This document shows, in pieces, positions 20,501-32,056 of a stretch of DNA of 64,000 bases. Under the pieces are notes generated by a model. That model did no database searches, had not been told where the DNA came from, and saw only the letters and a program-made list of their open reading frames with translations. This stretch comes from Lotus japonicus. Taxonomy: Eukaryota; Streptophyta; Magnoliopsida; Fabales; Fabaceae. The stretch lies in NCBI RefSeq assembly GCF_012489685.1, contig NC_080042.1:5520501-5584500 (forward strand), in the 5' to 3' direction. The position numbers and the translations under genes were made by a program. How positions within the stretch are numbered: position 1 is the first letter of the stretch; every line of letters starts with the position of its first letter.

Positions 20501-23500
20501 TGTACTCATAAAAAATTTGATTTTCCAAACGATATAAGGAATCACCATCTTCGTTGATATCGTTTGGTGCAGCGGAAATGTAACAGCAGGGAAGTAGACG
20601 AAGCACACCAACATTTTTGTCCTGGTACAGCCCCTAAATGATAGGGCTACATCCAGTCATTGGCATCACTGAGATTTCACTAACCAAGTATCAAGGACTT
20701 CTCCATACAAGTATTATTGTACATGTCTCTTCAAGCATAATAAGTATTCTTTTTGTCACTACCTCTCAAGGCAAACAAAAGTATTATTTTCCCACTACCT
20801 CTTCACGCATTAGCAAGTTTTCTTTAGCCATTTCCTCGCCAAACATTGTTGAGTATTCTTTTGCCCCTGCCTCTCCAGGCACAAGTATTCGAAGGACTCC
20901 TCCTTACAAGTATTATTAGGACTCCTCCTACTAAGTATTAGAATGACTCCTCCTTTTCAACAAGTATTGTTCAAGACTTCTCCCAAAACAATCTTTCTCT
21001 AGATTGTCTTCTTCTACTCTTAATCTCCTCTTCTAAGAGTGTTAGTAGAAAAATTTGAGTTCATGAAGAGTAAGTTATAGATTTGACGCTTAAATAAAAC
21101 TTCTCCTCATGTTGAAGCAGACGATGTATATGATCGTTTATGAGTGATGAGCTCTGTGTCTTCTTTTACGCTTAATTGAGTTGAGTTGTTAAGTTAAATC
21201 ATGGTGGTGAGCATAAGCGTTGGTTCTGCAAGTCTTCAGATCTTCAATTTATACTCTTGAATCTGTTGTGAGTGAAAGATAGTTGTTGTAGTCCGTTGGA
21301 GCGTGTTCTTCACAAAGCTTCTAGTCGTTGGATCAAACGGTTGATTTGTTACTTGATTCAAATGCGTTGCTAGCATAGTACTGTTTGATTGAGACTTTTC
21401 ACCGAAAAGATGTATTTTGTCTGCTTGTAGGTAGCGTAGGTATGAGCTTCTATTTGTTGGTGTATAGATATAGAAATCTGATAATAATACCTGTGTACTT
21501 CTTGATTTGCTTTGTGTTGTGTTTCGACTTTGCAAAGGCCTCTTCAAGAAGTTAATTCTGAGCTCGTTTGTAATTTGTCTTCAACGGTCATTCTTTAGAC
21601 TTTGCAGCTTCTAATCTTCTGATAAGCTTTGTTCTAGTCAGATTATCTACTTTGATTACTTTTCTGCTTCTGTCACCTTTCCTTTCTTCAGACGATCTTT
21701 CTTCATCGTTCTATAGTTTTTTTAGACGATTCATTCTCCTTTCCTTCAGGTGATCTTCTGTTAAACTCTTGTCTTCTTTTCTTCTGACGCAACAGTCTTC
21801 ATATGGTAGATGTTGCTTGCTTCAGACGTTCTGCTTACATCGTTCTTCTATTTTCGATCAGACAATGTCTCTTGCTTTTGCCATTATTCTCTCAGAAGAC
21901 TTATCAGTTTAGCGTATGCCTCATTCCTCAATTGGTCATTCAGATTGTGAGTGTTAGTTTTGATCAAATTCTTCATTCAAAATTAGAAATGGATTGTCTA
22001 GTTTGCCTGAATCAGATAGTTGCCAGTAGGTGTAAACAAGAAGCTTTTATTCATTCTTCGCATGAGAGAGAAAAAGGAAACTTTTGATGTTGACATTCCT
22101 TACTTGTTTCCTTGGTCAGTCTGCTCTGTGGAGTATCACGTGATGCAGACCGCTTGACTTTCTCTTCAAGAATGTCCGAGATATTTCCAATTGACTATGA
22201 TGCTCTTTTCTCTAGACATTGCTTCCTTTGGTCAGCCTAGAGATAGACGTTGAGCAGTAGACGTTGCTTGCAGTTTTCTCAGACGATCTAATGACATCAC
22301 TTGATCTCAGATAGCGTGTTGTTGAAGCTTTAACTCATACTGTGTTGATTGGCTTGATGCTTGAGCTTTTGTATTCAGAAGATGATCTTGATAAGTTAGC
22401 TCTTCTTATATCTTTGATCTCTTCTTCTTCCTCCTTCGATCAGACAGATATAGCGTTCCTTTCCTTAGATGATCTTGTAGTTGTACCATTCCTTGTTAGT
22501 TCATGAAGCCTTGAGCTTTAATCATTCTTTTTCTTCTTTCTTTCTTTCCATGATAAGACGATCCTAGCAGATGTGACTCTTCTTTGCTTGAAGTCTGCTT
22601 TGTAGCTTTGTCCTTGCTTGCATTTGACTGGGTTGATTTCTTGCATAACTTTGCTCATTTATCCAGTCTCTTCTTTATCTTCTTCTCATCATCTTGCATT
22701 GCTTCTTTAGACGATATGGCTTGAGGGGTACAAGAGTAATTTCCTAAAATGCAATTCACATAATATATTTAGTAAGTTCATTTGCACTCTTGAAAATTGT
22801 TTTTTTTTTAAGCAAAAGGGTATACCAATAGATTTGAGAGCGAATCTCAAATGAATACAAAGGGGGGAATGATGATTAGTGATACAAAAAGCTAATCATC
22901 AAAGGAACAATGCTATAAACAGCCCCTAAAAGCGAGAAACTCGAGAAACCAAACAAAGACGACCAATCAACCACGAAAAAATCCCATAGGAGATCAACTA
23001 CTTAACCTCGACTAAGCCTACGGGCCCTAATATTATCAGTTATGCCTTGAAGAGAAACCTCATCAGAACAAGAAAGAGTCACTCGTGGAGGACACCTGGG
23101 GCTCTCCGGCTAAAAAAGAACCAATTAGGTATCCATAGAAATCAGAACACCCTCTGATGACCCTAACAGAGGGGTAAAGACACCATCCACATCACCCGCC
23201 GTGCTCTTCACTCTCCTCAGTCACCCACAAGAGTGGGGTACCTACAAAATAGGGCACCTACCTCTGACAACTCCTTCCCCCGAAACAATATCACACGCAA
23301 CATCCCTTTTTGGCCGTCCCTGACGGCGGGAAAAAGCCCTTGGAGGTTCAATAGCAGCGTCACAAGGAACCTGTTCCCCCATATCACTAGCAAAATCACC
23401 AACGCACCCACCACCATTAACAACAGAAGTAGAATAGACAAGAGAACAAAAAGACAACCTTCCAAAGCTCTCCTGAAACCTGTCCCAAAGAAACGAGGCC

Positions 23501-26500
23501 ACCCAAAACCCAAAAGAATCAAAAGGGAGGGTAGCAATCCTTGCAAGATGTTGTTGTCCCAAACCCATTAGAAAAACCAGTAAATTCTCCTGCACTAGCC
23601 ACTCCAAAGAGGCCAAAGTAGGTACAGGAGCCATAGAAGAGCCACGATAAACCTCTTCCACTACAAATCGTTCAGCATCAATCGATGCCACAACGGGCTT
23701 CGTCCTAGGCTCCCTAATCACGCACTCCGGGAACAAAGTAACAAACGGTACCCTAGGTTCCTCCAAATCTGCACACCCGGCCTTCAATCGCACATCGAAC
23801 CTCAGTTCAAGAAATATAAAAACATCGGGTAGCCTCCATGTCTCATCACAGTAACTCCCATCCCTTGAAAACATACACTCTTCATCCTGGTGAAGAGAAC
23901 CATCACGCCGAGGTCGAACTTTATCCACAGCGACATCCCGCCACGAAAGAGAGGTTAAGGCAGAGACTTCTCCCCTTCCCAAGCTCTTATGCGACATAAC
24001 GGAAGGCCCTCTCTGTAGAGGTATCGAATCTCCCTTAAGAGGTCGCTTCCCACTCCTCAGAGGAAACCTCGCCTCCTTCACCAATAAGAGAGCTCCACCG
24101 ATCTTGGTGTCGTTGATTCTGGCCATCTCCGCCTCGGCATGAGGTCTGGACAGAAATTGAACGAATCCAAATCAAAAATCTCCTACTCACCTTGCGAAAT
24201 CGTTGCACAAAAACCTTACCAACACACCCAACTTAGACGAAGAGGTCCCTGATTTGAGAATAATCCACCAAATCTGTTATCCCGTCAACGAACAACATAT
24301 GCTTCTCCAGTAAAGGTGACGCCCAACGCCGTGTCGCGCCTTCATCCTCCCCTTCTGCTTCATATTCCCCAGCCTCAGCCTCCCCTTGCGTTGGCAATCG
24401 TCCCTCCTTTGAGCCACAGTGTTGCTCAATGACGGCGCTGAGATAGGGATTACAGGAACCCTAGCAGACGAGGAACAAGGGTCTCAGGCGTTCACAAAAT
24501 TGTTATCATTCAAAATATGATAAACGATATATTCAGCTTTTTGAACTTAACACTTTCCCCTTCACCCAAATCTATAATGTCATGCCTCTTAATCCCATTA
24601 CTTATTACTCAACAAGTATTCAATATGAATAGAAAACTAATGAATCATTAATTCAATTATACATATTTTCCAGTATCTGGTTTCTTTACTATTCTGATGG
24701 AACTATTGAATAGAGTATGTATAGGACTAAGATCCCCGTGAGAACCAACTTGGTTTCCGCACGTTGCTTATTTCTTTAGAGTCTTGAAGTTTTGTACGTC
24801 GGAGGTAAAGGTTAGGACTGGTAGAGTACACGTAAGGAAAAATTTGTTGACTTTCGCCAGTGGAGATTGTAGGAGTAGGGTGCAGACGTCGATTACACAC
24901 AAAATACTAATAAGACATATATTTAGGGAGTCTAACACTATTGCAGACTATCTTTCAAATTCGGGAAACAATAGGGACACCCCTCTCATTTTGTGTAGCA
25001 ATTTAATTTGAATTTCTCGATCTCCTCAATGGGGGATCTTCCCATCTCCTTTTTTCATATCAAATAAATTTATTTTCTATAAAATAAAAATAAAAAATAA
25101 TAATTTAGAATTTAGAATTTAAATAATGATATTAATTTATTTGTATTTCCAAGAAAAACATAATGAGATAATATTTCCAGTCCAACATGTAGTTTGATGA
25201 CCAGAATTTTTATGATGTTTATACTATGTTTAACTTTGTTTTTATCTTTTTGAGTCTCATTTAGTATTTTTAGGCTTAGTTGTGTCCTTTCATGTTTTTA
25301 GGATCGTTATTTGCAATTTTAACCTTAAATCTTGTCTTTTTAACTTTTAGTCCTTGGTCTAGCATGTTAGAGGAATTGAGGGCATTATCGGAAATGATCT
25401 TTAATATATGGTCTTAGTTCTCTTATGCTTTATATTCATAATTGGGTGTTTGTTGTTACAAGTAAGTTTTGATGGGTGTATTAAGTGTGCGGCCCTAACT
25501 AATACTCATCATGGAGTGTTTGGGAATCTTTCTTTGATGATGAAGAGCAAGAGGTGATGAGGTTTATGGCGGAAGAAAGTTTTCAAAGTCACATTGAAGG
25601 GAATTTTTATGATTGAAGAAAGGTTTCAAAATAATATTGAAGGGAATGAAGGCTCATGAAGGACCTTAAGTGCATTAAAGACTAGAACTTGAGCTGATGA
25701 AAGTTGAAGCGTTGTTTAGCGAGTGACATGTTTCTCATAGCAAAGATATTTTCTTGACGATTGAACCGGTTAGAGTGAAGATCTATGTGTTGTGAATAAC
25801 ATATCAAAATTCTAGCTCGATCCGACGGTTAACGAATCCACACTGGCCATTTTACGAAAATAGGTTGAAGTTGTCAGCACATGCACGCATGTGCGTGCGA
25901 AAAGGGCACGCACATGGGTGCATAGTTAGTAGCGTGGTCATTTTGCAGGCATGGGCGTGCCAGATGTGCACGCACATGCGTGGCTCATCATTTTTCTACT
26001 ATAAATACCACACTTTGTAATCTTAGTTGAAAGGATCTATTGGGAGGAACTTAGAACCATTTCTATACCTCAATAGCTTGTGTAAGGTTTTTAGGAGTAT
26101 TTCAAGGCTTCTTCTCAGGTTAGAATAATGTTTTCCTTAGCGATTCTTGGCTAAGTTTCTTCTAGATTTTGGGATGTGAATCCCGAACTTGTTTATGTTT
26201 TAGTTTCTGAGTTTATATGGAATAGAGGTTTTCCTCTATGAGTTCATGTTCCCTGTTTCAATATTATCTTGAGTGCAAACAAGTTGTTTTACTTATTCTT
26301 AGTGCAAATGGAAATTTAGCTTATAATAGGAGACTTGGGGTGAGATTGATTAGTTAACCTACGCCTTAGGAATGAGGGTGGGGGCTGGTAGTTGATGGCC
26401 TGAAAATAAGAACTTCATCTTCAAATAATTTATCAAAGGTACCTGACGAATAATTCTAATGAGATTTAATTGAAAGCTTTACTTGACTTGAGGAATCAAC

Positions 26501-27323
26501 GGTTAAAGAACTAGGTTAGATCAATCATAAAATCAGGGGCGTATCATGGAAATTTTCGTTGCGGGGGCCGAAATGAAAGACTTAAAAATGGTCGCTGGAT
26601 ATTGCATCAACAAATATAAAAATTCATTTGAATACAACTCTTTGTTCTTTAATGATACTAAATTTATTTATTTTGCATCAACTATATTTTTTAGCAATTT
26701 ATCCTTTAATATGTACAACTAATACATTCTTGAGAAGATCATCTTCAATCTTGTTGCCAACTTGAGTCTTAACAACTTTCGTTGCAGAAAAAGGGTGCTA
26801 TATAGATACTATTCAAATAAGAAGTTTCAAAACATGACATATCAATCTAGCTGAAAGAGAATAATATCGCTATAAAGTTACATTTTTCCTGAATTAAGAT
26901 CTCGGGAAACATATGAATGATAATGTCTTAGCTGAAATGACAAATTCAAAAAAGGAATTTATTGCAGGGGTCGTCACGACCCCTGCAAGCCCCTCCGTAG
27001 ATACGCCCTTGCATAGAATGAAATCCATATACTCTCTTTTATCTAAAGCATAACTTGTTTTGGTGAAGCTAACCCAAGTTCTTGCTCTTAACATTATTTC
27101 TTCTTTGATTCAAAAAATTAAACTCTTTACCAATCAAACCTATAATTTGTCTTTACTTTCTTCTGTTCTAAACAACTCTTGCTTGTGTGAATTAGTGTTT
27201 CCCCAATCCATGTGGTTCGACAATCTTTTATATTACTTCAAGCGTACTGTATGCATGCGAATAACATATCATAGTTCAAGAAAATATTGCATTCAAAGCT
27301 AGTTCTCGATGAATTCACTACTC

Positions 27324-27391
<68 letters not shown>

Positions 27392-27664
27392 GAAAAACGA
27401 TAATTATGCTAAGATAACATATAGTAAATTAATTTAGATGGATATTGGTAAACGATATACCTCAGAAAAAGCCCTAGGTGGGGAGTCCATGGCGTTGATA
27501 TCATCATCATCATCCACTTCCAAATTAATTATGTGAATTTGGTCTGGTGGTGGAAAAGACGGACCTTCTGCCTCTCGATTCCTTCTCGGTCGAGCACGAT
27601 TTAGATCTGACCCTAAAGCACGCATCCGAGCAGCCCTCACAGTATAGCCATTCGGAGCACTCAT
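17566..27664 (-). CDS. RNF4-like RING-finger protein, probable E3 ubiquitin ligase (4 coding exons)
   Basis: Coding exons on the minus strand are 27,664-27,461 (204 nt), 19,135-19,099 (37 nt), 18,350-18,256 (95 nt) and 17,769-17,566 (204 nt). All introns are GT..AG and the phases (0, 1, 0) join to give 179 residues and a TGA stop. The C-terminus is a C3HC4 RING: CPIC (exon 4 residues 12-15), CGHIFCKKC and CPTC, ending LRRVFLPYPN. This matches plant and animal RNF4-type RING proteins, many of which ubiquitinate SUMO-modified nuclear proteins. The N-terminus has the family's SDLNRARPRR, an acidic/hydrophobic IHIINLEVDDDDD stretch that could be a SUMO-interacting motif, and SPPRAFSE. Exon 2 encodes the basic ARRTRRRTN. 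The start is the first ATG after a probable 5' UTR intron. Intron 1 is 8.3 kb and filled with transposons; no coding exon is damaged. Confidence 0.85.
17872..18037 (+). repeat. tRNA-derived SINE in intron 3
   Basis: A polymerase III A-box-like GGTTGGTCGAGTAGAGCACG is followed about 45 bp later by a B-box AGGTTCGAACCCC. A non-tRNA body follows and the element ends in a short T/A-rich tail. It is too divergent to fold as a working tRNA. It lies on the strand opposite the host gene. Confidence 0.7.
19136..20464. other. Intron 1, 3' end: mostly unassigned
   Basis: There are short direct repeats of GATGTGATTGGTCCACAAC at 19,425-19,443 and 19,489-19,507. They sit between words resembling the ends of the MULE-like element (CTATGATACCCAC near 19,397; GGAAATACTATGATC near 19,592). 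A 16-base A run lies near 19,783. No gene is seen. Confidence 0.4.
22802..24495 (-). mobile_element. ORF1-only LINE retroposon with poly(A) tail
   Basis: The minus-strand end is a run of A (T run at 22,800-22,809). AAAATTGTT flanks the element at 22,793-22,801 and 24,496-24,504, a target-site duplication typical of L1-type insertion. The body encodes only an ORF1-like protein; no endonuclease or reverse transcriptase is present in the 1.7 kb. It would need a partner LINE to move. Internal deletion of a full LINE during or before insertion is the alternative. Confidence 0.7.
23242..24330 (-). pseudogene. LINE ORF1-like protein with RRM, frame-broken
   Basis: From about 24,330 down, the translation reads HMLFVDGITDLVDYSQIRDL, then a stop, then VGKVFVQRFRKVSRRF and, after a frame change, LLVKEARFPLRSGK. 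This is the order of an RNA-recognition motif as found at the N-terminus of plant L1-type ORF1 proteins. A 294-codon frame (24,126-23,242) continues with no domain I recognise. The stop and the frame change within the RRM make it a pseudogene. Confidence 0.65.
24553..24783. other. Residual Sirevirus 3' internal sequence
   Basis: Non-coding AT-rich sequence next to the LTR's polypurine side. Nothing further is recognisable. Confidence 0.35.
24784..25110 (+). pseudogene. LINE RNase H C-terminal tail with A-rich end
   Basis: The frame ends IRHIFRESNTIADYLSNSG and stops at 25,013. The H-x2-RE-x-N-x2-AD-x-L pattern is the C-terminus of the RNase H domain of plant LINE ORF2. An A-rich stretch at about 25,079-25,105 follows where the LINE tail is expected. 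Strongly 5'-truncated. Confidence 0.65.
25195..27299 (+). repeat. Candidate gypsy solo LTR (Tat/Athila type)
   Basis: It contains the CCAATCCATGTGGTTCGACAA segment shared by the 3' ends of many Tat/Athila LTRs, and a block of GCACGCACATG-type words at 25,875-25,985. TAGTT at 25,190-25,194 recurs at 27,300-27,304, a possible target duplication, but the 3' end reads AAAGC instead of CA, so the borders are tentative. A hAT derivative is inserted in it. Confidence 0.45.
26534..27011 (-). mobile_element. hAT-derived element with transposase tail
   Basis: The ends are CAGGGGCGTATC and, inverted, CAAGGGCGTATC. The flanks are CATAAAAT and CATAGAAT, an 8-bp duplication with one mismatch, as expected for hAT. 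On the minus strand near 26,790-26,690 a frame reads FSATKVVKTQVGNKIEDDLL then VLVVHIKG, resembling the C-terminal hAT dimerisation region. The rest of the transposase is gone. Confidence 0.8.
27323..27391 (+). repeat. CAA microsatellite
   Basis: About 23 uninterrupted CAA units in intron 1, roughly 70 bp from the splice donor. Confidence 0.95.
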
Positions 27665-27840
27665 CTTTTTCGTGCAAACCTGAAAATTTTCCAAGGAACA
27701 AGATACGAGGGATGAAAATTAAAGGATTGACATGGAAAACATATACGTGTGTGTGGTTGTGTCGTATAGACTCAAAATCAAAAGAAATAAACATACACTA
27801 AAGTTGAAATGAGAAAGAGAGAGAGAGGGAGAGAGAGAGA

Positions 27841-27940
27841 ATGTCTAGGGTTGAAGATTTATATATGAAAAAGAGAGAGAGAGGGGGAGAGAGAGAGAGA
27901 GAATGTATAGGGTTGAAGATTTATATATGAGAAGAGTAGG
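27841..27940 (-). promoter_or_regulatory. Duplicated TATA / CT-rich core promoter of RNF4-like gene
   Basis: On the minus strand a CATATATAAATCTTCAACCC unit followed by a CT-dinucleotide tract occurs twice, about 62 bp apart (TATA words near 27,858-27,867 and 27,920-27,929). The proximal CT tract would form the 5' UTR ahead of the putative 5' UTR intron. Location and motif fit a plant core promoter; two start sites are inferred. Confidence 0.55.
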
Positions 27941-29340
27941 GAAAGAGAAGATAAACATTTTCTATGAATGTTGATGACAAGGAAAAGAAAACAAAGTTCA
28001 TGCTTGCGCCACATGTCATGATTTGGATTTTTTTCAAATGCAAAAAATATATTATTAAAATAATGAAAAACTTAAGAACAAACCTCTCAATATATTAATT
28101 TTGTTCTTATTTTTAATTTAGATTACCCTTTTCATTAAATTTATAATTGATAAACTCTTTTAATTTGTTAAAGAGATATTTATTATTTTTAGTGTTCATA
28201 AATCAATATCAACATCAATAAATCAATATATACTAGTATTGATCCGGCACCATGAACATATGAAATAAGAGTACTTTGTCGACATACATCAGACATTTTC
28301 ATATTTTCTCTCACTTTTTTCATATTTAAATACGTATATCACCTTTTTAAGTTTCTCTTTTCTAATCGTGATTACATTCAATTTTTTTCTAATTTGTTAT
28401 GCTTTGAATCAATATACCAAAATCATTTTAATCTTCGAGATGTACATACAAAAAAATAAAATATAATTTTTTTTAGTTAATTTCCAAATCAATCCTTTAA
28501 AATTATTTGATATCAATTTTCTTATGACATATTTGATATCATTTTGAACGTATGATATTACACTCAAATTTTTTATTTTGTTATAGAAAAAATAACCATA
28601 ATAATTAAAAAAAGACTTTATCAGAATACATTTTAATTTTAGAAAAGTCACAATTGACATTAATAAATTATTCTAATGTCATTAAAATCCATTAAATGTC
28701 AAATTAATGCAGTAGTTATTTTTAAAAAGTCACAATTGACTTTTATTAATTATTCTAATATCATTAATAACTATTTAATATAATATTAATAGATTAATTA
28801 TTTTGGAAAATATAAAAATATTTATTACTCATCAACAATCTTTATATTTTCAATACATTTATTCCTAATTGTAATCAGTATTACTATTTTTTATACTATT
28901 CATTATATCAATTTCTAATTGTAAAAAAATTAACTTTTTATAAAAAATTAACTTTTAATCATATTTAAATTTGATTTATTAATCACAACTTGAGGAAGAA
29001 ATTAAAATAATGATAATAAAGGTAATAATCTTAATCTTAATAATATATAAAGCTCATCCACCAAAGTGGGTCATATTGTGTTTTAAATGACACATGTATT
29101 TTATTGATTGGTCATTCCTTACTATTTTTCACATGTGTCTCTTTTATTGGTCCAAATTGTGTACACAATCAATGGAATAAAAGATGTGACTAAAACTTAA
29201 AATCTCTCTCCTTTTAAAAAGCTGTGATCCCTCTCCTTTTTTCTCTTTTTTCTTTTCATGAAAACTTAACAAAGAATACACCACCTGCTGTTCGTAATCC
29301 TCATTAGTCATTCCTCAATAAAAATCTAACTTCTTCTTTG
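27941..29340. other. AT-rich intergenic stretch upstream of RNF4-like gene
   Basis: Very AT-rich, with no coding region seen. At 29,090-29,155 ACACATGT / ACATGTGT words with nearby ATTGGTC form a small imperfect inverted arrangement. Confidence 0.5.
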
Positions 29341-29348
29341 TGTTAAAC

Positions 29349-29385
29349 AAGTGTTTTTTTACCCGCGCGTTGCACGGGAAATATG
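29349..29385 (-). other. Helitron-like terminal hairpin
   Basis: The minus strand reads TCCCGTGCAACGCGCGGGT then an A run, a GC-rich near-palindrome like those close to Helitron 3' ends. A canonical CTRR end is not clear (CTTG seen), so this is only suggestive. Confidence 0.3.
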
Positions 29386-32056
29386 TGTATTGTATTTGAT
29401 ACATCAATTAATCATGAACGAGATTATGCGAGTTCGTTTTCCGTTATTATTTTTTAAATTCTAACTTATCTATGTTTTTTTTTTAGTTGTTCCCAATATG
29501 TGATCTCTTATTTCCCTATTAATTCTCTCTTAATTGTCTCTTTTTCTCCCCCAATTTTCGTTACTCTCTCTTTTCTCTCATATGACATTTTAAATTTTTG
29601 GTTTCCCTAGATCTTTTTCCTATTTCCCCATTGTCCTCCCCCCCCCCCGTCTCTCTCCCCTCATCCCTTCTTTCAAATTCCCTTTTACCTTATTTATTTT
29701 TCTATAATAATTTCTTATTTCTGGAATGGTTATTAAAACCTTTCATTTTCTTAAACATTTGGAAATCAATCAAATCAAATAATAACTATTTTATTTCCCC
29801 AAAATAATTAAACAACCTAAATCAATAAATTTCCCTACGCCTATAATTCAACATATTTTCATTACAAAGAATGCCTCAAAAATCAAGTGAATCAGAATTC
29901 TCCACAAATCCCAGCCAAGTCAATGTTTGTACATTTACCAAATCTACAGACAATGACAAACCAAAATTGACCAAAATCTATCATCCGAGATGCTAAATTT
30001 CACTTCCACTTATATTAATGAAAGAAATATTTCCCCACAACCTTCCCACTTCTTGTCTCATCTCAATCATAGCTCCACTTGCTCTCTTTCATCTCAACAT
30101 GCTTCTTTACCGCAAGATGTAAGATAGAATGCAACATAGCCAACTCCTCGCTAGCACTGAGGAATGGTGTGTTTCTCCTTTGGTTAATGCAAGTTTTCTC
30201 TTATGCTTCTTCTACTTTGTCCTTTGACCTTCTTCAAAGAAATAAATACTCTTAGTGTTTGCTCTTAAGATGGGCAAGTTCTAAAAGATAGAAAATATGA
30301 GGAGATTTTAGATATCCGTAGAAGTAAAAAAAACTTGAACAAAGCAGATCCCACCAAATCTACAGAAACAAACAACTATTGCATTCGAGTTTCTACCACA
30401 TCTAGCGCACATCTAGACCAGCTAATAGAGTTCCTGCAACAAAACCAGCATTGGAATCATCTCCCAAATAAACTAAGAATATTTCTTCAAGTCTGCAAAG
30501 CCAGATTAGTTGGACTAAACAAAAACTAAAATCAAATTCAGTTTCTAATATGCTTTCCTCAAACAAAATGTGAATAAAATCCATATGGTTTCATCATATC
30601 TTTTCTTGTAGAAAAAAAAAACAAAACCGAGCAAACCCACTAAGAAAAAATAAAAAAATTCCAACAAAATCTATTTTCTCATACAGTTAGAAAATGGAAG
30701 AATTGCATATCTAAAGAACTTCTACAAATCACAGCGAGTAGAGGTCATCAAAAGAGAAATACAGAGGGAGAATCACATATTGCATTCGTCCTCACTTTCT
30801 ACAACTTGTTCAAAGATGCAATACTTCTTCGTGAGAAAAATCACACATTACAAAACCACAGGTAAAGAGGCCCCTTGTTTTAAAGTAAAAGAGACATACC
30901 AAAAAAACGTACTTCAGTCAGGTTGTTCATGGCCAGCGCAACCACCCACATATTCAAATCCTTGTATCCAACTCTTTAAACTACAACAGAAAACAAATAG
31001 AAAATTCAGGCCTGGGCGCACTTATCACAGTAGATTACAATAACAAAAAACTCAAAGCAAACTAACTAATACAGAAATAGAAAAACATATACTGAAGATT
31101 CGAATAATCAATTTACAAAAACCCTTAAATTAAGGAAAATTCACCGTAAGAAAAAAACCCCAATCTCCAATCCATGAACTGTGTCTAATCTACGTAGTTT
31201 CCACCACTTCTCACATCAGCAATTGCATGGGTTGTATGAGAGCAGATTCTCACGCATTCCTTCTCACACTGTTCGAAGAAGTGTCTCTTGGAACTCGGAA
31301 GAGACTCTAATCCAGAGATTTCTGATATAAACCCAGCATGAAACGCAAAAATAAGAAAATGCTCAAGCTTTTACTTAGCACATGTATAAGAATGATAAGA
31401 AATACTTCTGATATTTGCTTTGATGTGTGATAATCAACACCGGAGTACAATTGTGCTACTAATCAAATCGAGTGAATCGGATTCGCATCATGTGAACACC
31501 CTAAAAAATTATCCATATATGTGAGAAAAGAACAAAATAATTCTCCCATCCAAACTCATAATTCCCCCATCGAAAATAATTCTATCCATAGGATCAAGTA
31601 TCAAGACAGGTTAATTCATAAGTTATGTAATGCCAAAAGTAATTGTGGTTACTTCACCAATGAACTTATACTAAAAATCAATTTAAATTGAACTTAAGGA
31701 AATATATAGAGCAAAGTAAGATATGTCACCCAATTGGCGTACTAAAACATGATTGATTATTTGTAAAGCTGAAGAGTTTCAGGGAAAGATGAACCAACCT
31801 TAAGAATGAGCTAGACACACTCATGAAGATTAAATATGAGTTATTCATATGCTTTCATCAATTTGAGTGACCTATGCATCATAAAAAAAATAATCATCAA
31901 CCTTGCTTCTTCATAAGAATCAAAACTGGAACCGGGTCAGGAATATTGGCTACGTTTCAGACCCTAAGGAAGTTTTAAAGAAAAAAACCGAATCAATTTT
32001 TGAAATCAAAGAAACGTAATCACAATATGCACAAAAATCTTCGATGGAGGAAGGCA
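29386..32056. other. Unassigned non-coding region
   Basis: I find no convincing gene. There is a C run near 29,640 and several short open stretches without family resemblance. Confidence 0.4.

Larger units (their letters stand above)
20465..24552 (-). repeat. Diverged Sirevirus-type 3' LTR (~2.4 kb net)
   Basis: The plus strand starts TGATCAGAGATAGC and includes GGGAGGGTTTGAATTGT, GTGCAGCGGAA, GGGCTACATCCAGT and CAAGTATCAAGGACTTCTCC, all shared in order with the LTR of element A. It ends GAACTTAACA at 24,552, followed by a C-rich stretch where the polypurine tract should be. A 1.7-kb LINE derivative interrupts it at about 22,802-24,495. The neighbouring internal sequence is lost soon after 24,553, so this is the 3' end of an old truncated Sirevirus in intron 1. 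Confidence 0.75.
17683..27797 (-). other. Intron 1, intron 2 and 5' UTR intron layout
   Basis: Introns are 17,770-18,255, 18,351-19,098 and 19,136-27,460 (donor GAG|GTATATCG, acceptor GGTTTAAG|GTCGGG). A 5' UTR intron is likely from about 27,797 (TTTAGT|GTATGTTTAT) to 27,683 (AATTTTCAG|GTTTGCACG). Homologues of this gene type usually have short introns, so the first is greatly enlarged by insertions. Confidence 0.6.

Noticed and set aside
23242..24126. 294-codon frame as a host gene
   Set aside because: It sits inside a retroposon with poly(A) end and target duplication, and RRM blocks of LINE ORF1 precede it in broken frames.
27323..27391. CRISPR-like repeat array
   Set aside because: Simple CAA microsatellite without spacers, in a plant nuclear sequence.
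28409..28660. 83-codon minus-strand frame
   Set aside because: Low-complexity AT-rich translation with no domain and no splice context.
31186..31315. Cys-containing minus-strand frame (FFEQCEKECVRIC...) as a small secreted peptide gene
   Set aside because: A stop lies just upstream in frame, there is no start or signal peptide, and no family was recognised.
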